Source of the DNA: Trichopria drosophilae
Taxonomy: Eukaryota; Arthropoda; Insecta; Hymenoptera; Diapriidae
Assembly: GCA_030407085.1 (NCBI GenBank)
Contig: CM059587.1
Location: 36,181,001-36,245,000 of the forward strand
Direction: 5' to 3'
DNA length: 64,000 nt
The notes under the pieces are model-generated. The model was not told the origin of the DNA. It worked only from the letters and a program-made list of their open reading frames with translations, and searched no databases. Positions 37,099 through 48,426 of the stretch are shown here, one piece after another. Both the position numbers and the translations under genes were made by a program. The stretch's first letter is position 1; every line of letters begins with the position of its first letter.

Positions 37099-40000
37099 GT
37101 GCGCCTTTCTCGTCTGTTCCTTTCAGACACATCGAATCTAGCATTTTCAGAGCACTGCAACATTAGGATTTCCAAAAAAAAAGATTTCTTATCCATCCAT
37201 GGAGAAAGTTAGCTTTACAAGAAGCTTGGCTCTAGATAGTCAGACCTTACCTTGGATTTGTCTTGTAATCTCGCTTGAGCCAATGCACGATTTGAATACA
37301 AGAACTGCGCCGTTACCGAAAATATGTACATATATCCAGTTCAAAATAGTTTAAACTATAGTTACCTTATATTCCCTATCGAGAATTTTTCATTTGTGTG
37401 CGTGTTTTAACGATGGTTTAATGATAAGTATACCATTATAATTTGACAGCATTTTCTACCGCATTTTCTTAGTGATACTAAAATAATATTATTTACGCCA
37501 CTGCACTGTAACTTCGATTTAGTTTATTATTTTAAATTAAGTCCGATTTTAATAAGACTACGGTCATTGAATAGCTGATGAGATTTGGAAACTTTTTCCG
37601 AACGGATATATATCCATCTATAACCGAATTATGGATGGAATTAGGTTGAAAAAAAGGTAAAAATTTCGAGATTGGCAAAAAGTGAGCATAAAGTGGACCG
37701 GGGGGTAGTCCAAAGTGGACCAGCCCAGGTTCTTCTTAATTTTTTAAAAACATTCGCTCTCTTTTATTTTCAGACAATAAAGAAGCAAATTCCCTATTTC
37801 TGATAAGTACAATGACAGAATGAAAAGACATTATTATTGTGTAAATGGAATTTTTCTGTATTCACTTGAAAAAAAATGTTATTCGTAACATAAGACAATA
37901 TAAAAATATGGTTAATTTTGAAAAATGTCAATTCGAATCAGCAATAAACTTGTACCTGGAACATGATATTCGCGCGCAGTTATTCTCAGTGATATTCCGA
38001 ATTTCATGGCAATAACAGCCAATTTTCTATTTTCAATATTTCTCTTCTGTCTTTTTCTCACATATCCACCACCCATATTAAATTGAAAAAAAAAATATAT
38101 CCAGATGTCCAAATGCACTGTAAAGCTTAATAAAACGCAAAAAGGGCCGATCCACTTTAGAATCCATTATTTATCTAATAGCTGATTGAGTCTGAAGGAA
38201 CACCGTTTTGAAATTAAATATAATTTTTTCAATCCCGGAAATAAGTTCTACCGACTAAGGACGCCTTACGATTAGCGAACAAGTGCACAGCCCTCGACAT
38301 AGTCTTAACTCGAGACAAAGAATCTACAATATAAACTTGACAACAATCAGTGGCGCTAAATTTGAAATAATCGACATGGTCCGTTTTAGAACATGGTCCG
38401 CTTTAGGCCCGTCTCCCCATCTTTTTATTTCATTTCAGATTAGTACAGAAGAATAATTTACAAAGCAGTGAGTACATCGCAGAGACAGCACTTTACCGAT
38501 AAAGGTAGCGTTTTTTAAGGTCCCATCCGACTTGCCGAGGAACTCTTAGATATTTACGCACTTGCGATAAAAGGGAAAATCCTATCATAAAAGTGTAATG
38601 CATCTTAATGGATCCAAATTAATCTTTCGAACTTCGTACTCCATTAAAAATAACCATACCCAAAATGAAACAAGCTGTATTCGTATCTGAAATAATAATA
38701 TTTGTCTTTATTGGACACAATACAAAGTACAAAAGAATAAGCACAGCTAACGCTGCTTTGCATCCTGTTACTAAATCTAATGTGTGCTTTTAGCTCAAGC
38801 TTTTATTTAGTCGAAATTTGTATGTGTATGTGGGGACATATCTCTAGAGTTTATACCTTTGGAAGCATCCCAAAAACGTGTTTTTGAAAGTAATTTTTGT
38901 AGCATTTCGTAATAGTACATTAAGTGATATTTTGGAGTGAATATTTTCAGTCAAAAACGTGCGCCAAAGGGTTAAACTGTTGTAAATTGGCAGTTAATAG
39001 CCATACACAATTCATCCTAACATGGTGTTTAATATTTAATACATTTCAAAAACAGTTTAAAATCAATTTAAACAATTTAAAAGTTACTTTAAGACATTAA
39101 AATACATTAAATACTTGTTAAAATATATGCAGAATAAAGAAGCGCTAAAAGGATCACGTACTCTACAAAGGAAATATTAAATAAACTAACATTAAAGTTT
39201 TCCAGTCTATAAAATAAACTTAATGACATTTTTTATTTTCTATCTCTTAATTCAAAACAAACTAATAATTGGTAGCCTTAACAATGTAATGCAACATATA
39301 AATAGAAGTGAATTTAATTCGGTATTTTCTCTCTAGCTAGATTGATTTTTCATAAACTTTTCATTTAGAATAAACATATGAACATTACAGATATAAGCAA
39401 TTCACCGGAGTCTTCGCCAGCGTGACAGTTTAAGGTTAAATGTATCCATGAAATCTATATTTTATATGCTGATTTTTTCTCGGTTTTATTAAAAAACACA
39501 AGTTGGTGAACTTTTATCTATCTCGTGATACTTTTACAACACAGGAGAAATTATCAACGTTAAGAAAATCAATGTACACTGAGGAAAAAGTACCAAAACG
39601 CAAAATAGCATTCAATAGAATTTCAAAAAGTGCTGGATTACTGAGAGAATGTTTACCGAGTCCTCGTCGACGTACGGCGTTTACGAAGTTAAAAACTGAC
39701 TTGTTTACATACATTTTAGCAATATTTGAAAATAACATTTATTTTTTAATTTTTAATAAACCATTTGTTCATTTAATACACCAATTTTTGTATATTAGAT
39801 ATTTCGATGTCAGGGATATAAAATTAACTTTTACGCGATATGAACACCAATTTCGTTATAATGAGTAAAATAAGAGTGTATACCACGAATTTGCAACCCA
39901 AAAGGTTTGACAACTGCTGTTATATTCAATTCCCGGAAATTCGGGTGTAAAATCGAATTTTACGCGCATTATTATGAAAAAAATATTACAACTGCATATT

Positions 40001-43000
40001 TACCTAAGCATTACTGGCTTAATTAAAATAATTTAATTTACCACGAAATTTTAAAATTATGTATTCAAACAAATTCATGCAGCAATTTTTGTTGTAAAAG
40101 TGGGACAAAACTTTGGGATTCTATCAATGAAGTTGGAATCTTAATTCTTGATATTGATTCATGCAAGAGTGACAATCAATTTGTCTAAATTCAATGATAA
40201 AATTAAACTGTCAAATAAAACTGAATATAATGATTTAGATTAATGTTTGAAACAAAGTTTTTACATTTACCCTTAGAATTTTGAAATTAATGTCAGAAAA
40301 AATTCTGGATTTTAATTTTATATAAGAATTTATTGTTACAAAAGAAATAAATTAACAAATTTTCATTACAAATAGAAAATAAATCGGATGAGCACGTGAA
40401 ACTACTAAGGAATTCATCGAATCCGATAATCCACCAACAGTCCAACGAGAGATGGCTGGCTTTAGCGCTGTTTTGTGCACTTTCCTGCATCCAGTGTTGC
40501 ATATGGAACACCTGGACTCCCATTGCCGATTCATCAATAAAAGCATTTCCATCTTGGAAATTGAGCCACGTTGGGCTCCTGTCAAACTGGGGTTGCATTA
40601 CATATCTAACATGTTGCATTCCTTGTTGCTGGCTATTGCATAAAAAAGGCAAGTTGATGAATTCTCTAAATATATCTGTTCTAAAATGTCTATATTATAA
40701 TAGCAATAAGTGAACATAAATATCTTTATGATGAATTATCTTTAAACGTTATTACTTTGCACTGGTCCATGTCCTGGGTTATATATACGAATCGTATTAT
40801 ATAGGAATATATTGTATATTTTAAACAAAAAATATATTATATACGAAGCGTTCTTTCGAAGTTGGCGGAAGGTTGCCCTATGTTATGTTCCCTCTCTTCC
40901 GCTACTTTCCATTGTTCGTGTATGTCCGTCGCGGGTCATTGTCACTGAAGTGTTTCGAGATTTGCCGATCCTTGCCGAATATTGAGCGAGTACCCAAATA
41001 GCAACGTGAGTTCATATTGGGCGCATAATGACACTCATAAGTGAGACTAAAGCGCACGTTTGTGCTCCGTGTGAGTGCTATTCGTGTCCTCAAATCAGAT
41101 GACGATCGTTACTCACATATGAGTCTTACCTTATTGAACAATTTGCGCATGCACAAATCACTACCTTCTTGCCGCACAAGCATTTCACCTGACGCTGATT
41201 GGTTGCGCATCAAGACTGTTAGCCAATCATGACAAGTATCACAAAAGTCTCATTTGTACCCAGAAGCGAAGAAGATTTATTGCGCGTGTGTAGTCCAATC
41301 CCGTATATTTTACTCATTCCCTAACACCCATATGCATTAACATACGCACTCATAAGTGAGATCTCAAATATGAGGATATCGTGAGAATCACGCCTTGCTA
41401 TCTGCCAAGTCATAGTGTGATCACCAATCCGCAAATTGTTCAATAAGGTAAGACATATATGTGAGTAACGAGCGTCACCTGATTGGAGGATGAAAATAGC
41501 ACTCACATGGAGCGAAAACGTTCGAACTCGCGTTCCTATCTGGGTGGGGAGCGAGACGCACAAACGAATCCGTGTGTGCATTATTATCGCAAACAGAATG
41601 TATCCCTCTAGCAATAGTATCGAGAACTAAATGCCTATTACGAATAAAATACTCGTTTCGTGTCATAGAACGTGTTCATAGTTTTATATTATTATAAATT
41701 ATGAAGTTTTAAATAAATTTGGCAGATCAGGAATGTTAAAAATATTGAAAAAGTATCGATAATAAGTATTTACTTCTCCATATTATTGATAGAAAGTATC
41801 TTTACCATTGTATAACATAAACAGTTTAAGGCGCATACAAACGAATAAAGTGGCAAACGCTTTTTCATTCGAAAAGTCTCCGCTTCTACGCATAAATGAG
41901 TGCTCTATGATTCCTGCACTGTGTTTGGCTCTATGATTGGCTAATAATTTTGATAACTAACCAATTGGCGTTGCGTTGAATGCGCGGTAAGTGGATTGCG
42001 CATGCGCATATTTGAGAGAAAGGTAATCTCATTTATGATTCTCCAATCGCTCTCCATGTGTACAATCCAATAGCACTCATATGCTCACTCCTAATAGTAC
42101 ATTACGATACAAGTGCGCGAATCACCTACACGCACGCGTATCGTATACCATTTTTTTTAACGTGTGAGCTAAGTGCCCACTTAAGTGAGCACTTAGCGCA
42201 CGGAGTTAAAAAAATGAGATTTACTCTCACTTATGAGTGCACATGGAGAGCAATGTGAGACTCACGTGGCTACCTGGCGTCCTTTGAAAACTCAAAACAA
42301 TAAACATTCGATATACAGCACGGCGCGGATAGTAAATGAACAAGTTTAAATAAGCTTAAAATTTATGAAATTCAAGGGTCGGGTATTCATATGCTCACGA
42401 CCCACAATTAAATGTGTGGCACATACAATTCACATGAGTATATCATTTTATTGGACTTTTAGTCTCTATTTCGCGAAAAAAACATAATGTTAGCTCATCC
42501 AGGAATATATCCATACTCATAAATGCAATACTTGTAAAAAAAAATAAGGGAGACATGTGAAATTTAATCACTTTAAATAATTACAAAGCAACTCTGTAAC
42601 GTCGGGCTTCAATATTCATCAATCTTTTTATCTATGGTATTTTTCCTGTATAAAAACGAAATGATATATATCAAAGCAATGTCGTTCATGTCCTGGGCGT
42701 TAAAATCACAAGACTCCACAGTTTAAAAATTCTAGAGATTTGCTCGTAACGTACATATACCGTTTTTAGGTATGTAAGTGATTCTGTTAGTCATATCTAA
42801 TATATGGCTTCAATATGCCAACTTTTATCGTAATTCTTGCTATTGTGAAAATACTCGAAGTAGTACCTTTTAGTCACTGAGAAGTAACTTTAATACAACT
42901 TTTAGTTGCCCACCCAGGAAAACAAATAGTCCGTTTCTAGTTTCTAGACCTCATCTTGAAGGTGGAACAGTAAACAACTATTTGCTGACCTTTCAAATAC

Positions 43001-46000
43001 ATTTTAAGTCATCTCAACAATTATCGACCATCTACTTCCAGTGACCTGAACGGCACTTTTCATGTTATCTGCATGTTTATTGTTAAGAGACTATTAAAAT
43101 TTTGTTACCAAACGTATAACTGACGACGAGGACTATATTGTAATTCACCATAAAATTCATAACCATAGATTGACATGTTTAGAATAAATACACTGAAAGT
43201 TGTTCCAAAATGAATTTCGTGGCCGAATTTTTCTGTTTGTTAGAATATGGTATCTCTTATTTTTATATTCGGATTTAAACTGGTCTAACCGAATAATTAA
43301 GAATTGTTAAGAATTTATTCAATTAATTAAATTTCATATTATTCTTTAATTTCAGGTCTCGTTTTACCACTTCGACTTGCAGCTATTCTGTCCACGATTG
43401 CCGCATTTATTCGGTGTTTATCATCCGAAGAATGGGCGTTTACTATGTCAGTACAGTTAAAATAAAATAAACTATTAAAGTATCTGAAAAATTGATAAAT
43501 TATTTACTAACTTATAGTGAATCACACGTTGCTGCAGTTCTAAATGGAATTTCCGGGGTCATCATAGGACCTGCAACGGCATTTGTTTCTGCCAGTTGGT
43601 TTACATCTGGTGAACGATCTACGGCAACTGGTAAAATTTATTATTTTTTTTCCAAGTCATAAAATTAATTAATCTCATGAAACCTGTATTATTAGGATTG
43701 TCCTCAGCATTTAACCAGTTGGGAATGGCTCTTTCGTACTATATTGGTCCGGCAGTTGTCGGAACACCATTTTTAAATACCAGTGTGATCGTTACTAATC
43801 ATCAGGCTTATGAATCGAATCAAACAGAAAAGTTGAAGATCGCAATGGCCGAAAGAGGTTTGACGACAAACGATTCTGCACTTCATTCCGCGGACCTTCG
43901 AGTTCAAATTATGTCATTGATGAGAATAGGTAAACAATGCGATGAATTTAAATGTTGCATTTTAATCAATGTCGTCAACAACATCATCATATCCACCACA
44001 CGCCAGCGTAATCCGACTCATCAAAACTCCCATTATTCTTTCTTATGGTTGTATAAGATGTAGTATTATTATTTTATAGTATTATTGTCTGGGAACTTGA
44101 TTTTTTAGTTTCACTGCTCTTCAGCAATGTTAACAATCTGCTGATATTGGCCAATGGGCATTAAATGTAGTATACTTTGCCCCTATACCCTTTTCTTTTC
44201 CAAAAATCGTGCAAAATATATCACATTTTTTTAAATGCCCGCAACCTCAGCTAACTCTTCCAACTTCATTTTACTGCCACTTATAAAGATTAGGTGGATT
44301 TGCTTCACGATTTACACATTTATAATCTATTTTGGCCTTACAATGAGAGGTGCATGTTGGCTCCTGAAAAGTCCATTTTAAATTCACAAAAACATCGATA
44401 AACTATTCTCGAAGGAGCCGCTGTGGGTGTAAATATTTCGGCAACTACAAGATTGTTCACAAATTTTGTCCATCAACCAACATTGTTTGATCAAGATACA
44501 ATATACCTGATGATCTATTCTTTGTTTGTCAATATCTATGTGGTGAATCCGAAGTGCTTTATCCGATATAGTGTTATCCCCTCTCCCTACCACTACGCAG
44601 CTATTGATCTTCAGATGGTGAACTCACCCGCTTTTCTTGTTGTCATTGATTGAAAATGCTGTGAAATATTCAACCACAAAGAAAATATAGTATTGTTTTA
44701 ATGTATTTTCCTGTTGTTTATTATAAACAATTTCTAGGTTGTTTGAAACACTGAAACGTTGGAATTTGCTGGAAAAGCGTAATTTTGATAGTCGGATTGA
44801 CCGATTCTAATGCTTCGTCCAGATCTACAGTCTTAGATCGAAATAATTCTACGTTTTTATACAAAGTTGTTTGAAAAATAATTAAATTGAACCCTTTTTC
44901 CAGAATTTGTCGCACAACTTCTGGTCCTTTTTGGATTTGTCTGCTTCTTCCCGAAAATACGAAATGCATCTGCTGAATCTACCGGAAAAACTGTGGAGTT
45001 GCGATTTCACGAATCAATTCTTCGACTCCTAAAGTAAAAAGCTAGTAAAGTAATTTGTATTCCCATTCTTTTATTAAAAAATAATTATTATAATAAAAAA
45101 TCATTTTATATCAATTAAAAAAATTCAGTTGAGTATATACAAAAAAATAATATTCACTCTCCTGTAAACAGTAAAAATATATATTCATCTATAAGAGATG
45201 ATATTACTTCATAGCATTTTTGAAATTTCAATTGATTATATAACCAACAAATTTAACATTCGCAGTCCTAGAAAAACAAAAATATATATATATCGAACAT
45301 CTTCATTGTTATTCTTGTAAAAGTGCTCTTACATTTTTTTATTGTTTGAAAAAAAATCGATCATCCCTTGTGGGGATCGAACCCACGACCTTTGGATTAG
45401 AAGTCCAACGCGCTATCCTCTGCGCCAAAGGGACTTCAGCTTAGAATCTCCAGAAAGCCATATTTCAATTCAATTAATATTAATCAACATTTTAAATTAA
45501 ATTATGCATTACAACTCGCATGTCTTTACTCTTTCTGTATTGCAACATCCTAGGCATGTTGTTATTTACGCACAACCACCACAGACGTTTGGAAACATAT
45601 ATTTAATTTTGTTGTTGTAAAGAATTACTTTTTATTAAAATACACTTATTGTACATAATGTTCTGTCACTTTTGAGACAGTTTCAGTCATGTTTTGTGAA
45701 TGTTTAATAAAAGAAATGAATATTCTTACATTAGAAAACTTTGATAATGCTTCTGGAAACAACCTAACGAAAATACTTTGTACCACCCAATAACGAAGTG
45801 GTTTGTTAATTATTAATTATTGAATTGTACTTCAGGTATAAATGCTAACAATGCTATATCAATAAATGTTGCAATAAATTTCTAAATCCTTCACGCCAAA
45901 ACTGAGACCAGTTTTAAAGTTTAAAAATATATATTTAGGCACAGTTTTTGAATACATAAAATTAATAATATTCTATTTTCAAAATGAAAATATTAAAAAT

Positions 46001-48164
46001 AATTTCCTATTTTTCTGTACAGGAATAAGGACATGTGGCTACTTTGTACTTCCGGAGCATTGAGTCAGGGAGCAACTGGACCTTGGTTCGTTATGATAAC
46101 TATGGCCTTTGGAAATGCAATCACTCAGGTCACTAACCCAATCTTTCTGAATTTTTTTCTTTGTTCTTGTATCTATTGAACAACATTCAATTCTATTGTT
46201 TTCCATTGTTGGTCTACTACTTTTATTGCTTAATGTGAGATACGATAATCATAAACGACTTTTAATGATTGAAGCCGTGTTTGACTTAGTAAATTAAAAA
46301 TTATCTTTTTCCTTGTACTTCATTAAGAAACTTCGTTATCAAATGTGATACGACTATAGTCATTCAATGTATACGAATGCTCATAAAGCCATTTACTATA
46401 TCTTCTTGCCTTGAGGCATGTACTAATTAACGATTATTAATTGCATTTCACTGGAAAATTCTGTCACATGTCATGAAATACAAAACAAAACACCTTTTCG
46501 TTGAATCTAATCAAAACATTCTAGACAGTAGCCAATTAAAGCAATAAAAACATTACTCTTATCAGCTTCTAATAAAGAGCCACTTAGGAGTTTGTTATGG
46601 ATCTACAAAGAACACGAAATTTTGTTACTTTTATATCAATTGTTGAACTATAAGAGTTTTATCCTTTTATTGAATTATCAGCATCACTATAATAATTAAT
46701 GAATCGTTTTGACTCTTCTATCACATTCCATATTGACATTGTCGTGGTTGTTTCAATCATTTGGTCAAACCACGTAATCATTTTACATCATAAAACCATT
46801 ACACATTATAGTTTGGTCGTTTTGACCTTGTGGCCAGATGAAATACACAATGGTTCGTGCCGATGGTCAAATTCGTCTCAATTTCTCTTTTTCCTAATTT
46901 TGTACACATTTGGCTTTTTACTATTTGTACTCTCCCAATTCGAAAAACTCAGTATTTGAATCAGTGAAAGAATACTCACTATTGGGTTAGTGACTTTCAT
47001 CATATTCACTGCCTAAACAGTGAAAAAGTGAATTTTCACTGTTTCAAATTCAGAGAGTAACTGTACGTTTTATACAATTTTCGCTAAACAACATTAAACA
47101 AATTTGTTACTTTAACCAAACGTTGGCTTAAACAGCCAGAACGTCACCGTCTTATGAAATTGTCAAGATTGCATTTATGCTATTAGTCGTTTTAGTCTTG
47201 GGCGTTTTAGCGCTGCCATATTGTAGATTACTGGAGAAAATTCGAACTCTTTTTACAGAATCTGTTTTACTCTTTACACTTTACACTTTTCTTTTATAAA
47301 TTTGAGTAAACTTTATCAGAATAAGTCGAATTTATTATATTAGCCATTAGTCTTCTCTATGTAACCTGTATTTTTTAACTATATCCTGCCAAAATGTCCT
47401 AATTTAAAACCAATTACAGGGGATTCCACAAAAAAGTAGTTTTATATTTTTCAATTAATTTTCTGTAAATGAAATATTAGATATGCATTTGAAGTGTGCA
47501 TATTTTAATTATCCGTCTGTTTCTTGCGACAGGAAGAAGCTGACAAGTTGGCTCTATGGACGATATTAGTTGGTAGCGTCCTAAGTTTGGCTGCTTCTCG
47601 TATTGTTGACGTTTTTCAAGGTAAGTTTACGTTCCACGTTTCTTTTTGCCCAGGCATTTAATTCACTTTACACTAAATTTACAATATTCCTTACTAAAAA
47701 AAATGTCCAGGTCACCACAAGGTTGCAATTTACCTGCTGCTTGCTATTTCATCGGCAATGTTTCTTTGGGTATTGCTCCTGGATAATCGAGTCCTTGTGT
47801 TTCACAAAAATGAACTTTATTTAGCGGTTCTGCTAGGAATTTCCGCAAGCTGGTCAACTCCTGCTCTTTACCTCGAACTTGCTTCAGAAATTTCATTTCC
47901 GGTGTCTGAAGCTATCGTTGGAGGATACTTGATCTTTCTCGGAAACGTCATCGGCATGATCTTCTACTTTTTTTATTTTATTCCTTCACTAGGTAAATAA
48001 TAATGCAGCATTATTATATGTTTGTTAAAATAATCTGTATAAATTAATAATTTACCAAACATTTAGGTGAACATTGGTCGAGTTATTGCGTGTTCATCAG
48101 TTTGACAATTTCGTCCATAATGATAGTTTACGTTAAAGACGAGTACGTGCGAACACAAATTTAG
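37089..48164 (+). CDS. SLC49A4 (DIRC2)-like lysosomal transporter, whole coding span (10 exons)
   Basis: Major facilitator superfamily protein of the SLC49 family. Vertebrate SLC49A4/DIRC2 sits in the lysosome membrane and has been reported to carry pyridoxine with protons. Ten exons sum to 1425 bases: 474 residues plus stop, against about 478 in human. All phases agree. Visible features: an acidic dileucine signal EHVKLL (residues 9-14), first membrane segment near 30-50 with WNTWTPIADS, SNWG and FPCCWLL-like IPCCWLL, then WFTSGERSTATG (152-163), which matches the family's WF-x3-ER-x-TAT signature, many further hydrophobic segments and LYLELASEISFPVSE late in the protein. The first 10-base exon is inferred. 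Introns hold a pogo remnant, MITE cluster and a tRNA gene. Closest named family is SLC49A4; another SLC49 member is less likely. Confidence 0.87.
37698..38418. mobile_element. pogo-like remnant with helix-turn-helix, in SLC49A4-like intron 1
   Basis: The ends GGGGGGTAGTCCAAAGTGGA and (reverse complement of the right end) GGGGAGACGGGCCTAAAGCG are imperfect inverted repeats. The minus strand at 38085-37930 encodes GGYVRKRQKRNIENRKLAVI and FGISLRITAREYHVPGTSLL, the N-terminal pipsqueak/CENP-B-type DNA-binding domain of pogo-like transposases. The catalytic domain is absent. Confidence 0.62.
37930..38085 (-). pseudogene. Transposase N-terminal HTH remnant (pogo-like)
   Basis: The frame reads RKRQKRNIENRKLAVIAMKF and SLRITAREYHVPGTSLL. 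The spacing and the AREYxVPxTSL ending are typical of the first HTH of pogo/Tigger transposases. The frame closes soon after, so it is a fragment. Confidence 0.6.
39545..39868 (+). CDS. Coding-like stretch in SLC49A4-like intron 1, unrecognised
   Basis: After ACAACACAG the frame reads EKLSTLRKSMYTEEKVPKRK, SAGLLRECLPSPRRRTAFTK and continues to a stop at 39868; the second half is AT-rich and hydrophobic. The first 60 codons look protein-like. No ATG start or partner exon was found. It could be a gene remnant or transposon piece. Confidence 0.2.
   Translation, partial: EKLSTLRKSMYTEEKVPKRKIAFNRISKSAGLLRECLPSPRRRTAFTKLKTDLFTYILAIFENNIYFLIFNKPFVHLIHQFLYIRYFDVRDIKLTFTRYEHQFRYNE
40376..40648 (+). 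CDS. SLC49A4-like exon 2
   Basis: Acceptor TTACAAATAG|AA. Encodes NKSDEHVKLLRNS, NERWLALALFCALS, CIWNTWTPIADSS, LLSNWGCITYL and IPCCWLLHKKG. The donor is AAG|GCAAGT at 40649, a GC-type donor with otherwise ideal consensus. The phase (1) fits exon 3. No in-frame ATG lies in the exon, so the start must be upstream. Confidence 0.85.
40993..41406. mobile_element. MITE family 1, copy C, in SLC49A4-like intron 2
   Basis: Ends CCCAAATAGCAACGTGAGTT and AATCACGCCTTGCTATCTG. It is collinear with copy B. It carries a TGCGCATGCACA variant near 41144. Confidence 0.72.
41430..41546. mobile_element. MITE family 1, partial copy E
   Basis: The reverse complement starts CCACCCAGATAGGAACGCGA and follows the left part of copies B and C (CTCCATGTGAGTGCTATT, TTATTGAACAATTTGCGG), then stops. 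It abuts copy C in opposite orientation, as the half copy does with copy B. Confidence 0.6.
41876..42278. mobile_element. MITE family 1, copy D
   Basis: Reverse-oriented relative of copy A: it ends GTGAGACTCACGTGGCTACC and contains TTGCGCATGCGCAT near 42000. A hairpin-forming stretch at 42151-42215 interrupts it. Confidence 0.65.
42151..42215. repeat. Imperfect palindrome inside MITE copy D
   Basis: GAGCTAAGTGCCCACTTAAG and TGAGCACTTAGCGCAC face each other around CACTTAAGTG with three or four mismatches; the flanks TTTTTTTTAAC and GTTAAAAAAA extend the pairing. It may be a nested mini-element. Confidence 0.55.
43356..43446 (+). CDS. SLC49A4-like exon 3
   Basis: Acceptor TAATTTCAG|GT. Encodes LVLPLRLAAILSTIAAFIRC and LSSEEWAFT, ending in phase 2 before GTCAGT. 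It continues the DKRGL-like loop and second or third membrane segment. Confidence 0.85.
43518..43630 (+). CDS. SLC49A4-like exon 4
   Basis: Acceptor AACTTATAG|T. Encodes ESHVAAVLNGISGVIIGPAT, then the SLC49 signature WFTSGERSTAT; the donor is GTAAAA at 43631. The 71-base intron before it is short, as is common in insects. Confidence 0.88.
43696..43929 (+). CDS. SLC49A4-like exon 5
   Basis: Acceptor TATTATTAG|GA. Encodes LSSAFNQLGMALSYYIGPAV and a hydrophilic loop (TNHQAYESNQTEKLK...) with possible N-glycosylation, ending SLMRI in phase 1 before GTAAAC. The loop position matches the long luminal loop of DIRC2. Confidence 0.87.
44904..45033 (+). CDS. SLC49A4-like exon 6
   Basis: Acceptor CTTTTTCCAG|AA. 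Encodes EFVAQLLVLFGFVCFFPKIR, NASAESTGKTVELRFHESIL and RLLK, in line with the YAEF...YFP and SV-x-RLL segments of human DIRC2. Donor is GTAAAA at 45034. This exon is short and not obvious as an ORF; phase on both sides agrees. Confidence 0.82.
45349..45356 (-). terminator. Pol III terminator of tRNA-Arg
   Basis: Eight consecutive T residues on the minus strand, beginning six bases past the tRNA 3' end. Confidence 0.8.
45362..45434 (-). tRNA. tRNA-Arg(TCT)
   Basis: 73-nt tRNA on the minus strand within SLC49A4-like intron 6, antisense to the host gene. Acceptor strands GTCCCTT and AAGGGAT pair with one G-T wobble. The A box is TGGCGCAGAGG, the anticodon loop is CTTCTAA (anticodon TCT, arginine AGA), the anticodon stem is TTGGA/TCCAA, and the T arm is GTGGG-TTCGATC-CCCAC. 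No intron. A run of eight T residues (plus-strand A run 45349-45356) follows six bases downstream and fits a Pol III terminator. It looks functional. Confidence 0.96.
46023..46128 (+). CDS. SLC49A4-like exon 7
   Basis: Acceptor TTCTGTACAG|G. Encodes NKDMWLLCTSGALSQGATGP, WFVMITMAFGNAITQ, a membrane segment and loop, ending in phase 0 before GTCACT. Confidence 0.85.
47533..47620 (+). CDS. SLC49A4-like exon 8
   Basis: Acceptor TTGCGACAG|GA. Encodes EEADKLALWTILVGSVLSLA and ASRIVDVFQ; the donor is G|GTAAGT at 47621. The A-R-x-x-D-x-x-x-G pattern matches the MFS loop after TM8 in this family. Confidence 0.87.
47711..47992 (+). CDS. SLC49A4-like exon 9
   Basis: Acceptor AATGTCCAG|GT. Encodes about three membrane segments with YLLLAISSAMFLWVLLLDNR, LLGISASWSTPALYLELASE and ISFPVSEAIVGGYLIFLGNV; the donor is GTAAAT at 47993. 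SEAIVGG aligns with the PEGI-x-GG motif of DIRC2. Confidence 0.88.
48067..48164 (+). CDS. SLC49A4-like exon 10 (terminal)
   Basis: Acceptor AACATTTAG|GT. Encodes EHWSSYCVFISLTISSIMIV and YVKDEYVRTQI, then a TAG stop: the last membrane segment and a short cytosolic tail. Confidence 0.85.
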
Positions 48165-48426
48165 TAAGTTGAATTTCTTCATTATTATCAATGATTTCTT
48201 AAAAATAGCAGTTTAATATTTTGGGGGAAAAAAGCTTTTTTACCATTTTTAATACGAAACCGAAAGAGAAAAATAGCTTCATTTCGGAGTATTCTCTAAA
48301 ACAGGGTTCATAAATATTAACATATATCGACATAAAATATATTAAAACATTAATACTCCCTATACTTATGGTGCTTGGGAACGAGAAACAAATCACATGA
48401 AAATGTTGAGAAAATCTTTCACGGTA

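Noticed and set aside
36888..37212. ORFs on both strands at the GC-rich island
   Set aside because: Open because of GC-rich composition; no domain, and promoter motifs explain the island better.
37249..37325. Minus-strand exon-like stretch with a CAAG|GTAAGG donor
   Set aside because: Good donor and short open frame (SNRALAQARLQDKSK) but no partner exon or homology; a divergent transcript cannot be excluded.
40293..40652. Minus-strand ORF of 119 codons
   Set aside because: Antisense to exon 2 of the SLC49A4-like gene, which matches the family clearly.
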